NCBI GenBank assembly: GCA_977006965.1
Contig: OZ345376.1
Span: 806,001 to 870,000 of the forward strand
Source: Phymatolithon calcareum
Taxonomy: Eukaryota > Rhodophyta > Florideophyceae > Hapalidiales
Length of the DNA stretch: 64,000 nucleotides
Direction of reading: 5' to 3'
Both the position numbers and the translations under genes were made by a program. Of the stretch, positions 1-9,697 are shown in pieces (the stretch's first letter is position 1; each line of letters begins with the position of its first letter). The notes below the pieces were generated by a model that saw only the letters and a program-made list of their open reading frames with translations, ran no database searches and was not told where the DNA came from.

Positions 1-384
1 TATCCTATATCATAAGTCACTAACCATTTCTCATATGTTATGATAGAATCAATCCATGTTTTTTCATATTTACTGACAATGTAGCAGTTCAATCAATTTC
101 TTGATTGATCTTGTCATTGTCAGTAATTCAATCATTTTGTTGATTGAATCAATCACAGTCGACATTTCAATCTTTTAGTTGATTGATTCAATCACAGTTA
201 GTAGTGCAATGAGCATCAGAAGTCTTATCATACCTCAATCTGAGGCCTATATAAGACCCGGATCTGATGCCACGACTCAAAAAACCAAGGAACATCTCAC
301 AACCAACCCAACCATCTCAACCATCTCAACCATCTCAACCACCTCAACCATCTCAACCATCAACAACTAAACCTCCATCCAACA
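1..384 (+). repeat. 5' LTR of element 1 (family A, start cut by window edge)
   Basis: Position 1 aligns to 5368 in the right LTR. It ends CCAACA, directly before the primer site. It holds a TATA box (TATATAA, 248-254) and a CAACCATCT microsatellite near the end. The AATAAA motif of the right LTR reads CAAAAAAC here, so this copy has lost it. Confidence 0.93.
70..126. promoter_or_regulatory. Imperfect palindrome in U3 of LTR family A
   Basis: Outer arms TTACTGACAATG and CATTGTCAGTAA enclose inner arms built on CAATCAA and TTGATTG. The same block lies at 5437-5493 in the right LTR and, slightly altered, in the antisense solo LTRs. It is followed by repeats of the near-palindrome TTGATTGAATCAATC. 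It could be a binding site for dimeric regulators or a foldback in RNA; its role is inferred. Confidence 0.55.
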
Positions 385-398
385 GGTTATGGGCCCAG
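385..398 (+). promoter_or_regulatory. Primer binding site (initiator tRNA-Met half type)
   Basis: GGTTATGGGCCCAG abuts the LTR end. It is complementary to the anticodon stem-loop of eukaryotic initiator tRNA-Met (CUGGGCCCAUAACC), not to a tRNA 3' end. Drosophila copia uses the same site, primed by a cleaved 5' tRNA half. The same 14-mer follows the LTR at 23226. Confidence 0.88.
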
Positions 399-1132
399 AT
401 AACGCATAATCAACCAGCGCTATCACCTTACCGAGGGGTCCTCCTTCCCTCTCGGTAATTCATTCTCAACCAATATTCATCATCAAAAGGTTTAAAACCC
501 TGTGGTATCTGCGCCATCCATCGGCCACCCTAAAGCGACTCTGCACAGAGTATAATCTACGAAACAGTCTGACAACATCCGTGCTCTGCTACGTGGTGAA
601 AGGGATATACGCTTGAGAAATCAAGTAGTCTTCCAAGTATCCACCTGGACGCATCTCGGCTCTGCAGAATTCTGTTGTGTGATTGGAAGGGAATCTGAAA
701 GACTTGTTGGAGTACGGTTTACCGATTTGAAAGACAGTCTGCCACGCACAGCGCGTGGTCAGTAGGCCCCGTATACTCATCTTCAAGGAAAAGGTCGCAA
801 TTATAGCCTCACGAAGTACTTGCTCGGTGGGGTGTGCCAACATCAACATTGGAATTTAGGACATTGGAATTGACGGATACGTCTTGGAGTGCGTGTTGTC
901 GGCTGCAGGTTCAGGTGTACCAAAACGCCACAAGAGGTAAACGGCCTAGAGCCAGCCCTATCTTCAAGAGGTATACGGCCTAGAGCCATCCCCAGATCAA
1001 GCTCCGGGTCACATTGACTCGACGCGAATTTCCTATAAGGGATAGATTGCCTTGATAGTTAACTTCTGTTAACTCGCAGTGGACTCCCCGAACGGATCTT
1101 TGACAAGATTTCACGAACCCCCAGTCCAAAAT
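399..1132 (+). other. Leader of element 1
   Basis: Untranslated leader between primer site and gag. It shares with other copies a block about GGTTCAGGTGTACCAAAAC (near 910) and a block just before the ATG (about 960-1120). No coding signal was seen. Confidence 0.7.
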
Positions 1133-4100
1133 ATGGACAACTCGCAAGGAACGCTGAAGGTCGAAAAACTCACCGAGACCAATTTCCACGCTTGGAAACA
1201 GAAAATTCAGCTAGTACTATCATTCCGCGAGCTCGATGAGTACATCGAGGTAAGCCCTCCGGCAAGGGACACAGACGAGTTCGAAGTCTGGCGTCGGCAT
1301 GACAATAAGGCTAAAGCGATTATTAGTCTTTCCCTTTCCGATGCCCATCTCGAACATGTTCGAGGTGTTGAAACGGCGAAAGAAATGTGGCAGGCGATTC
1401 TCAACATATTCGAACGCCATACGCTGCTTAATAAACTCGCCGCTCGTCGCAAGTTCTATACCGCCACAATGTTCGAGGGCGAAAAGATACTGCCATACAC
1501 CAACCGAATTCGTCAGCTCGCATCCACACTCAAATCAATGGGTGTTGACATCGACGACAAGGAAATGGCAATGGCTGTCCTGAATGGTCTTCCAGATCGA
1601 TATGACAGTCTCATCAGTGCCTTAGACGCACTTGGGAACGAGGACGAGACATTCTCTCTTGAGTTTGTGAAGAGCCGACTTCTACAAGAGGAGCAACGTA
1701 TGACTATGCGCCTCGAAGCGTCGACGGAGAAGTCTGAGTCCACGGCTCTTGTAAGTGCAACTCAAAATGGTTCATACGCCTACGACCATTGTGATCATTG
1801 CAATCGAGCTGGACATCCTTCTCTCAGGTGTTGGGTCAAGTTTCCACACCTTGCACCACCGGGATACAAACCTCCGGGTCGAAAAGGAAAGAAGGACAAA
1901 CCGACTGCCTTAATTGCTGGTGAAACAGAATCTATTCGTGTCATGTCTGATTCTGACTACGTTTGCTTAATGGCAAAGGTTCAAAACTCAAACATTCCCG
2001 AAAAGTCCACGTCATGGATTATCGACTCCGGAAGCACATCCCACATGACATTCGATCGTTCAATCTTTGTCTCGTACACGGAAATGAGGTCGACAGTCGA
2101 AATGGGAACTAGAGCAACTGCAACAATTGCAGGAAAGGGCGATGCTATCGTGACACTCAGCATCAACGGAAAACAGTCTCAGTGTATGCTCCAAAACGTT
2201 CTTCATATTCCGGACTTTGGTTATTCGCTCCTTTCCGTTTCTAAACTGGACGTGTATGGGTATGGGATCTTATTCAAAAGCAAACGGTGCTATATCAAAG
2301 CACATGATGAGATTATCGCCCAAGGTACACTCCGCAAAGATCTATACATTCTAGATCGTCCGGAGAACAAACCCATGTCCAAGGAAACATCCCTCGTCAG
2401 CTTACAGCTATGGCACGAGCGTCTCGCGCATGTCAATCCTACTGGAATCTCCGGCATGGCACGCCATGGGGTTGTAAAAGGATTGCATATCGATCCAGGG
2501 TCTTCGTCGGACAATGTATGCAAAGGTTGCATTGCTGGGAAAGCACATCGTGCTCCTATTCCGAAGTCTAGTGGTTCTCGCTCGGACGCAATTCTCGATC
2601 TCGTGCATTCCGACGTTCTCGGTCCAATTGACATCCCACCACTAGGTGGCTCTCGGTATTTTATCACGTTTATCGATGATCACTCCAAATGGACCACAGT
2701 TTTCACCATGCGAAAGAAGTCCGAGAGCTTTGAGTGCTTTCAGAAATTTCACAAATACGCTGAAACACACACCGGAAGAAAGCTGAAACACCTCAACGTA
2801 CATCAGTTCTCACCTGCACCTAAGCTCAAAGCTATCCGGACCGATAACGGAGGAGAATACCTGTCAAATGAGTTCAAGTCATATCTGTCAGAGCACGGTA
2901 TTTACCATCAACTCACCGTTGCTTACACTCCTCAACAGAATGGGGTTGCTGAGCGCATGAACCGCACTTTACTCAACTTAGTGCGCTCGATGCTTCATCA
3001 CAAAGGCATCGAGAAGAAGTTCTGGGCTGAAGCACTGTCAACAGCTGTGTATGTCCGAAATCGAGTTACGTCGCGAGGACTTCCTTCGAACACGACCCCC
3101 CATCACATATGGATGGGAGCCGCACCAAACTTGGAACACTTACGCGTATTTGGCGCTAAGTGTTGGTACGTGATTCCGAAAAAGAAGGTCAAGAAACTCG
3201 ACTCTCGTACTCGTGAAGCGATCATGATGGGATACTCGTTTGCATCTAAGGGATACAAGTTATGGGATCCGAATGCATGCAAGGTGATCGTATCTCGGGA
3301 TGTTATATTTGATGAATCGGCATGCGAAACTGAGAATCCTAAAACGAATATACCAATCAGTTTTCCAAATGCAGGGTTTGACCAAAGCTTTCGCGATGCA
3401 TTTGAAACCGAGGAAGCTACTGAAATTCCTCCAGCGATCATCAAGGTCGAGCAGAAACCCAACTATGCCAACATCCGTGAGCTTGCCGTGAAAGCGGAGG
3501 ACGTTGCAGTGGAGGGTACCGTGGACGAACCAAAGGACAACGGGCATGGTCAGGACAGTGGCTGTAAAGAAGAATCTATCTCAACTTCTAATGCTGACGC
3601 ACCTCCTGAGTTAGTCGCGAAACCCATACTTCGTCGATCCACCCGTGTGTCAAAGCCACCAAGTGATTTCTGGAATACTGGCCCGCATACAGCCATGTTG
3701 GTTCTCGAATCAGCCAACTTTGCAACTGAAACTTCTTTGTCTTCTCAAGAAGTTCCGCAGACTTTCAGAAGCGCCACGTCGAAAGACAACATTGACTATT
3801 GGTCCCCTGCGATTGAGAAAGAACACTCATCTCTCATGCGCAACAAGACTTGGACATTAGTACCTCGCGAATCCGGTATGAACGTTCTCCCATGCAAATA
3901 CGTGTTCAAAGTCAAAGACACTGGCCCGAAAGCTCGCATTGTCGCGAAAGGGTTCCGACAGGTGCACGGAGTGGATTACGGCGAAACATATGCCCCGGTC
4001 GTGAAGTTCACATCAATTCGGATTCTTCTCGCCACGGTGGCAGTTCATGATCTCGAACTTGTCAAAATGGATGTCGTCACTGCATTCCTACATGGAGACT

Positions 4101-5338
4101 TGGACGAAGATATCTACATGGAGGTTCCCGCCGGATTTCGCGATCCCAAGCGTCCTGACCTCGTGTGTAAGCTGTTGAAGGCACTCTACAGGATAAAACA
4201 AGCTCCCCGACAATGGCATGCTAAGATTGATGATTTCTTAATCAATGAACTCGGATTTACAAGCAGTCCGAATGACCCGTGTCTTTATGTTCGGCACACA
4301 TCCAAGAGCATTATGATCATTGCATTGTACGTCGATGACTTGCTCATTGCTGGCAACGACAATGTTGCAATTGCTTGGATCAAGGGGGAGCTTAACCGGC
4401 GATTCGAGATGAAGTATCTTGGAAACGCAAGTGTATTCCTCGGATTGGAGATCCGTCGGGATCGCGATCTCCGAACATTACACCTATCGCAGAAGTCGTA
4501 CGCGGAAACCGTTTTGAAGCGGTTTAACTTGGAAAATTCGAAACCGGTACCAACGCCGATGGAACCGTACAAGAAAACCAGTACCGTGCATGAACTCGAC
4601 ATCACAGATTCTGTTTCATCTGAGGTTCCGTATCGACCTGCAATTGGAAGCGTCATGTATCTGATGGTTGGAAGTCGGCCGGATATCTCGGATGCTGTCG
4701 GAAAACTCTCCTCCTTTTGCGAGAATCCACTGCAAATCCATTGGATGGCTGTTAAGCGTGTTTTACGGTACATTGCCGGAACTCGTGATCATGGGATTCT
4801 ATTCGGCAAAGACAGAAGTTTGACTCCAGTGGGGTATAGCGACTCCGACTGGGCAGGCTGTCAAGAAACTCGCAAGTCAACAAGTGGATACGTCTTCATG
4901 CTTGCAGGGGGAGCAATTAGCTGGCGATCCAAGAAGCAAACCATTGTCGCGACATCGTCATGTGAGGCTGAATACATTGCTGCATGTGCCGCCGCAAAAG
5001 AAGCAGTCTGGCTTTCGCGATTGATTTCCGACATACTTGGTTTCAACAAGCCATCTCGCATGCTCATCTTCTCGGACAACCAAGGGGCTATATCATCCAC
5101 TCAGAACGAGGCAATTACCCAACGAAACAAACATATTGATATTCAATATCACTATGTTCGCGAAGCTGTGGCAACCAAGAAAGTGGAATTCAAGAACTGT
5201 CCGACGGAGTTCATGGTCGCTGATGCACTTACGAAACCCCTAAGTCGAATCAAGGTATCCGAGTTCGCGGAAAAAGATGGGATTGCATCCTGCACGTTCG
5301 TAAGCTTCTTCGATCGAGGGGAAGTGTTGGAAAAGTGA
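1133..5338 (+). CDS. gag-pol: Copia Gag-Pol polyprotein, 1401 aa, open
   Basis: Single uninterrupted frame from the first ATG (MDNSQGTLK...), the start shared by the other copies; upstream in-frame codons begin only at a GTG. Gag (UBN2-like) comes first, then a CCHC knuckle (C220, C223, H228, C233) and an aspartic protease with DSGST (D298). The integrase zinc site is H428/H433/C463/C466 and its catalytic triad is D494, D571, E607 with 35-residue spacing. Reverse transcriptase has D980 and YVDD at 1066-1069; RNase H has DSDWAGC and CEAEYIA. The frame ends 14 bases inside the right LTR. One oddity is that the very conserved RT motif LYGLKQAPR reads LYRIKQAPR (about 4183), which may weaken the enzyme. 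Having no stops or frameshifts, it is the best candidate here for recent activity. Confidence 0.95.
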   Translation: MDNSQGTLKVEKLTETNFHAWKQKIQLVLSFRELDEYIEVSPPARDTDEFEVWRRHDNKAKAIISLSLSDAHLEHVRGVETAKEMWQAILNIFERHTLLNKLAARRKFYTATMFEGEKILPYTNRIRQLASTLKSMGVDIDDKEMAMAVLNGLPDRYDSLISALDALGNEDETFSLEFVKSRLLQEEQRMTMRLEASTEKSESTALVSATQNGSYAYDHCDHCNRAGHPSLRCWVKFPHLAPPGYKPPGRKGKKDKPTALIAGETESIRVMSDSDYVCLMAKVQNSNIPEKSTSWIIDSGSTSHMTFDRSIFVSYTEMRSTVEMGTRATATIAGKGDAIVTLSINGKQSQCMLQNVLHIPDFGYSLLSVSKLDVYGYGILFKSKRCYIKAHDEIIAQGTLRKDLYILDRPENKPMSKETSLVSLQLWHERLAHVNPTGISGMARHGVVKGLHIDPGSSSDNVCKGCIAGKAHRAPIPKSSGSRSDAILDLVHSDVLGPIDIPPLGGSRYFITFIDDHSKWTTVFTMRKKSESFECFQKFHKYAETHTGRKLKHLNVHQFSPAPKLKAIRTDNGGEYLSNEFKSYLSEHGIYHQLTVAYTPQQNGVAERMNRTLLNLVRSMLHHKGIEKKFWAEALSTAVYVRNRVTSRGLPSNTTPHHIWMGAAPNLEHLRVFGAKCWYVIPKKKVKKLDSRTREAIMMGYSFASKGYKLWDPNACKVIVSRDVIFDESACETENPKTNIPISFPNAGFDQSFRDAFETEEATEIPPAIIKVEQKPNYANIRELAVKAEDVAVEGTVDEPKDNGHGQDSGCKEESISTSNADAPPELVAKPILRRSTRVSKPPSDFWNTGPHTAMLVLESANFATETSLSSQEVPQTFRSATSKDNIDYWSPAIEKEHSSLMRNKTWTLVPRESGMNVLPCKYVFKVKDTGPKARIVAKGFRQVHGVDYGETYAPVVKFTSIRILLATVAVHDLELVKMDVVTAFLHGDLDEDIYMEVPAGFRDPKRPDLVCKLLKALYRIKQAPRQWHAKIDDFLINELGFTSSPNDPCLYVRHTSKSIMIIALYVDDLLIAGNDNVAIAWIKGELNRRFEMKYLGNASVFLGLEIRRDRDLRTLHLSQKSYAETVLKRFNLENSKPVPTPMEPYKKTSTVHELDITDSVSSEVPYRPAIGSVMYLMVGSRPDISDAVGKLSSFCENPLQIHWMAVKRVLRYIAGTRDHGILFGKDRSLTPVGYSDSDWAGCQETRKSTSGYVFMLAGGAISWRSKKQTIVATSSCEAEYIAACAAAKEAVWLSRLISDILGFNKPSRMLIFSDNQGAISSTQNEAITQRNKHIDIQYHYVREAVATKKVEFKNCPTEFMVADALTKPLSRIKVSEFAEKDGIASCTFVSFFDRGEVLEK
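5311..5324 (+). promoter_or_regulatory. Polypurine tract of element 1
   Basis: Purine run GAGGGGAAG immediately precedes TGTTGG of the right LTR, the position of plus-strand priming in LTR elements. It lies inside the gag-pol frame. Related copies carry ATCAAGGGGGAG here. Confidence 0.8.
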
Positions 5339-5778
5339 CTGCTTGGATCTCTTGTCGCAGTACACATTATCCTATATCATAAATAACTAACCATTTCTCA
5401 TCTGTTATGATAGAATCAATCCATGTTTTTTCATATTTACTGACAATGTAGCAGTTCAATCAATTTCTTGATTGATCTTGTCATTGTCAGTAATTCAATC
5501 ATTTTGTTGATTGAATCAATCACAGTCGACATTTCAATCTTTTAGTTGATTGATTCAATCACAGTTAGTAGTGCAATGAGCATCAGAAGTCTTATCATAC
5601 CTCAATCTGAGGCCTATATAAGACCCGGATCTGATGCCACGACTCAATAAACCAAGGAACATCTCACAACCAACCCAACCATCTCAACCATCTCAACCAT
5701 CTCAACCATCTCAACCACCTCAACCATCTCAACCACCTCAACAATCTCAACCATCAACAACCAAACCTCCATCCAACA
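5325..5778 (+). repeat. 3' LTR of element 1 (family A, 454 bp)
   Basis: Starts TGTTGG and ends CCAACA, a 6-bp terminal inverted repeat. It contains the U3 palindrome (5437-5493), TATATAA (5615-5621) and, only about 25 bases further, AATAAACCAAGGAAC. Its CAACCATCT tract is longer than in the left LTR. Confidence 0.95.
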
Positions 5779-8071
5779 CTTCAAGTGGACCACGGTGTAC
5801 ACCATGCGAAGAGAGTCGGAGAGCTTTGAGTGTTTTCGAAAGTTCCACAAGTACGCTAAAACCCACACAGGTAGAAAGCTTAAGAATTTGAACGTTCAGG
5901 ACTTCTCGACTGCACCAAAGCTCAAGGCTATTAGGACCGATAACGGAGGCGAGTACCTTTCCAACGAGTTCAAGGCATATTTGGCACAGCACGGCATACA
6001 TCAGCAACTCACAGTGGCATACACCCCACAACAAAATGGGGTGCCTGAACGCATGAACCGCACACTTCTCAACTTGGTGCGCTCGATGCTTCATCACAGA
6101 GGAATCGACAAGAAGTTCTGGGCTGAAGCACTTGCTACTGCTGTGTATGTTCGAAATCGAGTTACGTCAAGAGGACTTCCTTCGAAGACGACCCCCCATG
6201 ACATATGGATGGGTGCCGCTCCAGATTTGGGACACTTACGTTCATTTGGCATAAAGTGTTGGTACGTGATTCCGAAAAAGAAGATTAAGAAACTCGACTC
6301 TCGAACTCGTGAAGCCATTATGCTGGGATATGCGACTTCGTCCAAAGGGTATAAGCTGTGGGATCTGAGCTCCAAGAAGGTGATCGTGTCAAGGGATGTG
6401 ACGTTCGACGAATCGGATTGCGGATTCCCGACTGACTTCTGGAATGCTCCCCCGCATACTGCCATGCTTGCCTTCGAATCTGTCAATCTCGCATCGGAAT
6501 CCGGTTTGTCTTCTCATCAAATACCTCAGACATTTAAGGAAGCGACTTCGAATGAGAATGTCTACTTCTGGTCTCCAGCAATCGAGAAAGAACATTCTTC
6601 ACTCCTCCGAAACAACACTTGGACGCTGCTTCCTCGCAACTCCGACATGAACGTCCTACCGTGCAAGTATGTCTTCAAGGTCAAGGATACAGGCCCGAAA
6701 GTTCGCATTGTAGCGAAAGGGTTCCGACAGGTGCATGGGGTGGACTACGGTGAAACGTATGCCCCAGTCGTAAAGTTCACCTCCATCCGTATCCTACTTG
6801 CAACTGTTGCAGTCCATGACTTCGAACTTCATCAAATGGATGTTGTGACAGCATTTTTGCATGGTGAGCTCGACGAAGACATATACATGGAGGTTCCAGC
6901 CGGCTTTCAAGACTCTAAGCATCCCGACCTGGTGTGCAAGCTCCTCAAGGCACTATATGGTTTGAAGCAAGCTCCTCGACAATGGCATGCCAAGATTGAC
7001 AAGTTCCTCATCGACGAGCTTGGATTCTCGAGTAGTCCCAATGATCCATGTCTCTATGTCCGGCACAAGTCTAATTCCATCATGATCATCGCTCTGTACG
7101 TGGATGACTTTCTGATTGCCGGGAACGACACTTCTGCCATTATGTGGATCAAGGGGGAGCTCAACCAGAGATTCGAGATGAAGGACCTTAACGAAGCCAG
7201 CTTGTGTCTTGGACTTGAAATCCGAAGAAATCGAAAACTCCGGACTCTCCATCTCTCACAGTCGGTGTACGCTCAGTCCGTCTTGGAACGTTTCGGAATG
7301 GAAAACGCAAAACCAGTACCAACGCCAATGGAGTCCAGTCACAAGAACACCGCAGTTGGAGAAATCAATATCACCGAGTCTGTGTCAGACCAAGTCCCGT
7401 ATCGTCCTGCTATCGGAAGCCTCATGTATTTGATGGTGGGCACTCGGCCAGATATATCGGACTCCGTTGGCAAGTTGTCTTCATTCTTCGAAAAGCCTCT
7501 CCAACGTCACTGGATGGCTGTCAAGCGTGTTCTTCGCTATATCGCGGGTACTCGGAACCATGGCATTCTTTTAGGCTCAAATTGCAACTTGGTGCCATTC
7601 GGCTACACCGACTCGGATTGGGCAGGATGTGGAGAGACTCGTCGCTCTACAAGCGGTTATGTGTTCTTACTCGCAGGGGGAGCGATAAGCTGGCGTTCGA
7701 GGAAGCAGACCATCGTGGCAACCTCAACATGCGAAGTGGAATATATCGCGTCATGTGCCGCCGCCAAGGAAGCGGTATGGTTATCTCGCCTCATCGCCGA
7801 CGTTCACGGTCTCGTCAAGCCAGCTCGCATGACTCTGTATACCGACAGTCAGAGTGTGATCGCGACGGGGAGGAACGCTGCCATCACTCAGCGAAACAAG
7901 CACATCGACATACAATATCACTATGTACGCGATGTTGTTGCCACCGGGAAGCTGAACATCAAGTATTGCGAGACGAACTTGATGGTCGCCGACGCATTGA
8001 CGAAGCCGCTTGATCGCATTAAGACCGCCAAGTTCGCACAAGACATGGGTCTATGCGACTTGAAGTCCTAG
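5779..8071 (+). pseudogene. Element 2 pol: integrase, RT and RNase H, 5' part separated
   Basis: Open from mid-integrase to the stop at 8071. Visible are RTDNGGEY and the glutamate of ERMNRTLLN (integrase), GETYAPVVKFTS, LYGLKQAPRQW and YVDDFLIAG (RT), and TDSDWAGC (RNase H). The linker between integrase and RT is cut short: DESDCG joins directly to PTDFWNAPPH, an in-frame loss of roughly 100 residues compared with element X. RNase H CEAEYIA reads CEVEYIA. Its gag and protease are separated by element 1 and outside the window, so it cannot be made as one protein now. Confidence 0.88.
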
Positions 8072-8080
8072 TGTCCCTCG

Positions 8081-8092
8081 ATCAAGGGGGAG
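8081..8092 (+). promoter_or_regulatory. Polypurine tract of element 2
   Basis: ATCAAGGGGGAG abuts LTR TGTTGA. An identical tract precedes the LTRs at 12513 and 18313. Confidence 0.8.
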
Positions 8093-8526
8093 TGTTGAAA
8101 GTGTGAAGCTTGGAGCTCTCGTCGCGTCACACTTCAAAATCAAGGTTTGATCTCGGTACACGTGTACACGTGTCAAGTCGAAAGTCAAAGTGTCTCAAAA
8201 CTTTGAATCAAGAAGATTGGCAGTGACACGTGTCAGAGTATGTTAAGAGTATGATAATCATACCCCCCTCACTCAGTAGATGATTCTTGATTTTTCATGT
8301 TACACGTGTCATATGATTATGACAAATTTGTTTAGGGTTAGAGTGTCTCCGTCGTCAATTAGGGTGATCAAGTTGATTGAGTTCTCAGGCCTTATAGTCT
8401 TGACCTGAGGTCCGCCAAGTCAATAAACCAAGGAACTCATTTACTCACAACTCATCTTCTCGTCATCCAAATCTTACCAACCAAACTTTTTCTTTCACCT
8501 CATCTCATCCCTCACCTCCAGCAACA
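8093..8526 (+). repeat. 3' LTR of element 2 (family B, 434 bp)
   Basis: Starts TGTTGAAAGTG and ends CAGCAACA. It holds a 16-bp perfect palindrome of two CACGTG boxes (8158-8173), two more CACGTG boxes further on, and an AATAAACCAAGGAAC block near 8420. Its U3 core is unlike family A, although both ends are shared. Confidence 0.92.
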
Positions 8527-8814
8527 TTCCCCTGCGAGTAAGAACACATAACCACTTGTAGAGCGACGAGTCTCTCCACATCCTGCCCAATCCGAGTCGG
8601 TGTAGCCGAATGGCACCAAGTTGCAATTTGAGCCGAAAAGAATGCCATGGTTTCGGGTACCCGCGATATAGCGAAGAACATGCTTGACAGCCATCCAGTG
8701 ACGCTGGAGAGGCTTTTCGCAGAATGAAGACAACTTTCCAACCGAGTCCGATATGTCTGGCCGAGTGCCCACCATCAAATACATGAGGCTTCCGATAGCA
8801 GGACGATACGAGAC
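8527..8814 (-). pseudogene. Element X, RNase H segment (left piece)
   Basis: Read on the minus strand it encodes YRPAIGSLMYLMVGTRP, then RNase H with TDSDWAGC, breaking off where element 2 entered. Its 5' side continues at 12956-12961 after element 5 is removed. The remainder lies left of the window. Confidence 0.9.
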
Positions 8815-8836
8815 TGTTGGAAGTGCGATTGCTTGG
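8815..8836 (+). repeat. Remnant of the 5' LTR of element 5
   Basis: TGTTGGAAGTGCGATTGCTTGG matches the first 22 bases of the LTR at 12513, then breaks into leader sequence; the rest of this LTR is deleted. Confidence 0.85.
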
Positions 8837-9032
8837 GATTCTCCTGCTCGCGTATCCTCGTTAAGTATCTCTGATCCTTACGGGGCCCGCTTCAGGGGAT
8901 CACTAAGCGTCTTACAGTGCGCGTTGCCGGCTGCAGGTTCAGGTGTACCAAAACACCACAAGGGTTAAAAATCTTTGATTCTTACTAGGCCCTTTTCAGG
9001 ATACCACAAAACGTCTTGCAGTGCGTGTTGCC

Positions 9033-9495
9033 TGTTGGATGGAGGTTTGGTTGTTGATGGTTGGGATGGTTGAGGTGGTTGAGATGGTTGAGATGGTTGA
9101 GATGGTGGAGATGGTTGGGTTGGTTGAGATGGTGGAGATGGTTGGGTTGGTTGTGAGATGTTCCTTGGTTTATTGAGTCGGGGCATCAGATCCGGGTCTT
9201 ATATAGGCCTCAGATTGATGTATGATAAGACTTCTGATGCTCATTGCACTACTCACTGTGATTGAATCAATCAACTAAAAGATTGAAATGTTGACTGTGA
9301 TTGATTCAATCAACAAAATGATTGAATTACTGACAATGACAAGATCAATCAAGAAATTGATTGACCGGCTACATTGTCAGTAAAGATGAAAAAGCATGGA
9401 TTGATTCTATCATAATATATGAGAAATGGTTGGAGACTTATGACAAAGGATAATTTGTACTGCGACAAGAGCTCCAAGCAGTCACATTTCCAACA
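9033..9495 (-). repeat. Solo LTR (family A), antisense
   Basis: Full-length family A LTR, 463 bp, reverse orientation, with TGTTGG and CCAACA ends. The flanks TTGCC and TTTCC are a near-perfect 5-bp duplication. Removing it rejoins the leader as GTTGCCGGCTGCAGG, as seen at 8930. It carries the AACCATCT-type microsatellite and the TATA box. Confidence 0.9.
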
Positions 9496-9697
9496 TTTCC
9501 GGCTGCAGGTTCAGATGTACCAAAACGCCACAAGAGGTATACGGCCATCGAGCCATCCCCAGATCAAGGTCCAGGTCACATTGACTTGAAGGAATTTCTT
9601 ACACGGGATAGATTGCCTCGATAGTTAACTTCGGTTGACTCGCAGTGGACTCCCCGAACGGATTTTCGACAAGAATAGAAGACCCACACTCCGCAAA

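Larger units (their letters stand above)
1..5778 (+). mobile_element. Copia element 1, nearly complete
   Basis: Ty1/Copia retrotransposon with LTR, primer site, leader, one gag-pol frame, purine tract and second LTR in the canonical order. By comparison with the right LTR, the left LTR starts 43 bases before the window. The base after the right LTR continues a second Copia element in mid-integrase, so element 1 inserted there; the target duplication is expected to be CTTCA (5779-5783), but the left copy is outside the window. The LTRs differ by about five substitutions plus a repeat-length change, so the insertion is fairly recent but not brand new. Confidence 0.95.
5779..8526 (+). mobile_element. 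Copia element 2, 3' part
   Basis: Begins inside the integrase core at the point where element 1 inserted and runs to a purine tract and 3' LTR. Its 5' half lies left of the window. It is itself inserted in antisense element X, whose RNase H sequence resumes at 8527. Confidence 0.92.

Noticed and set aside
1079-1132. Longer gag start of element 1 (GTG at 1079)
   Set aside because: Not an ATG; the shared start in all copies is MDNSQGTLK at 1133.
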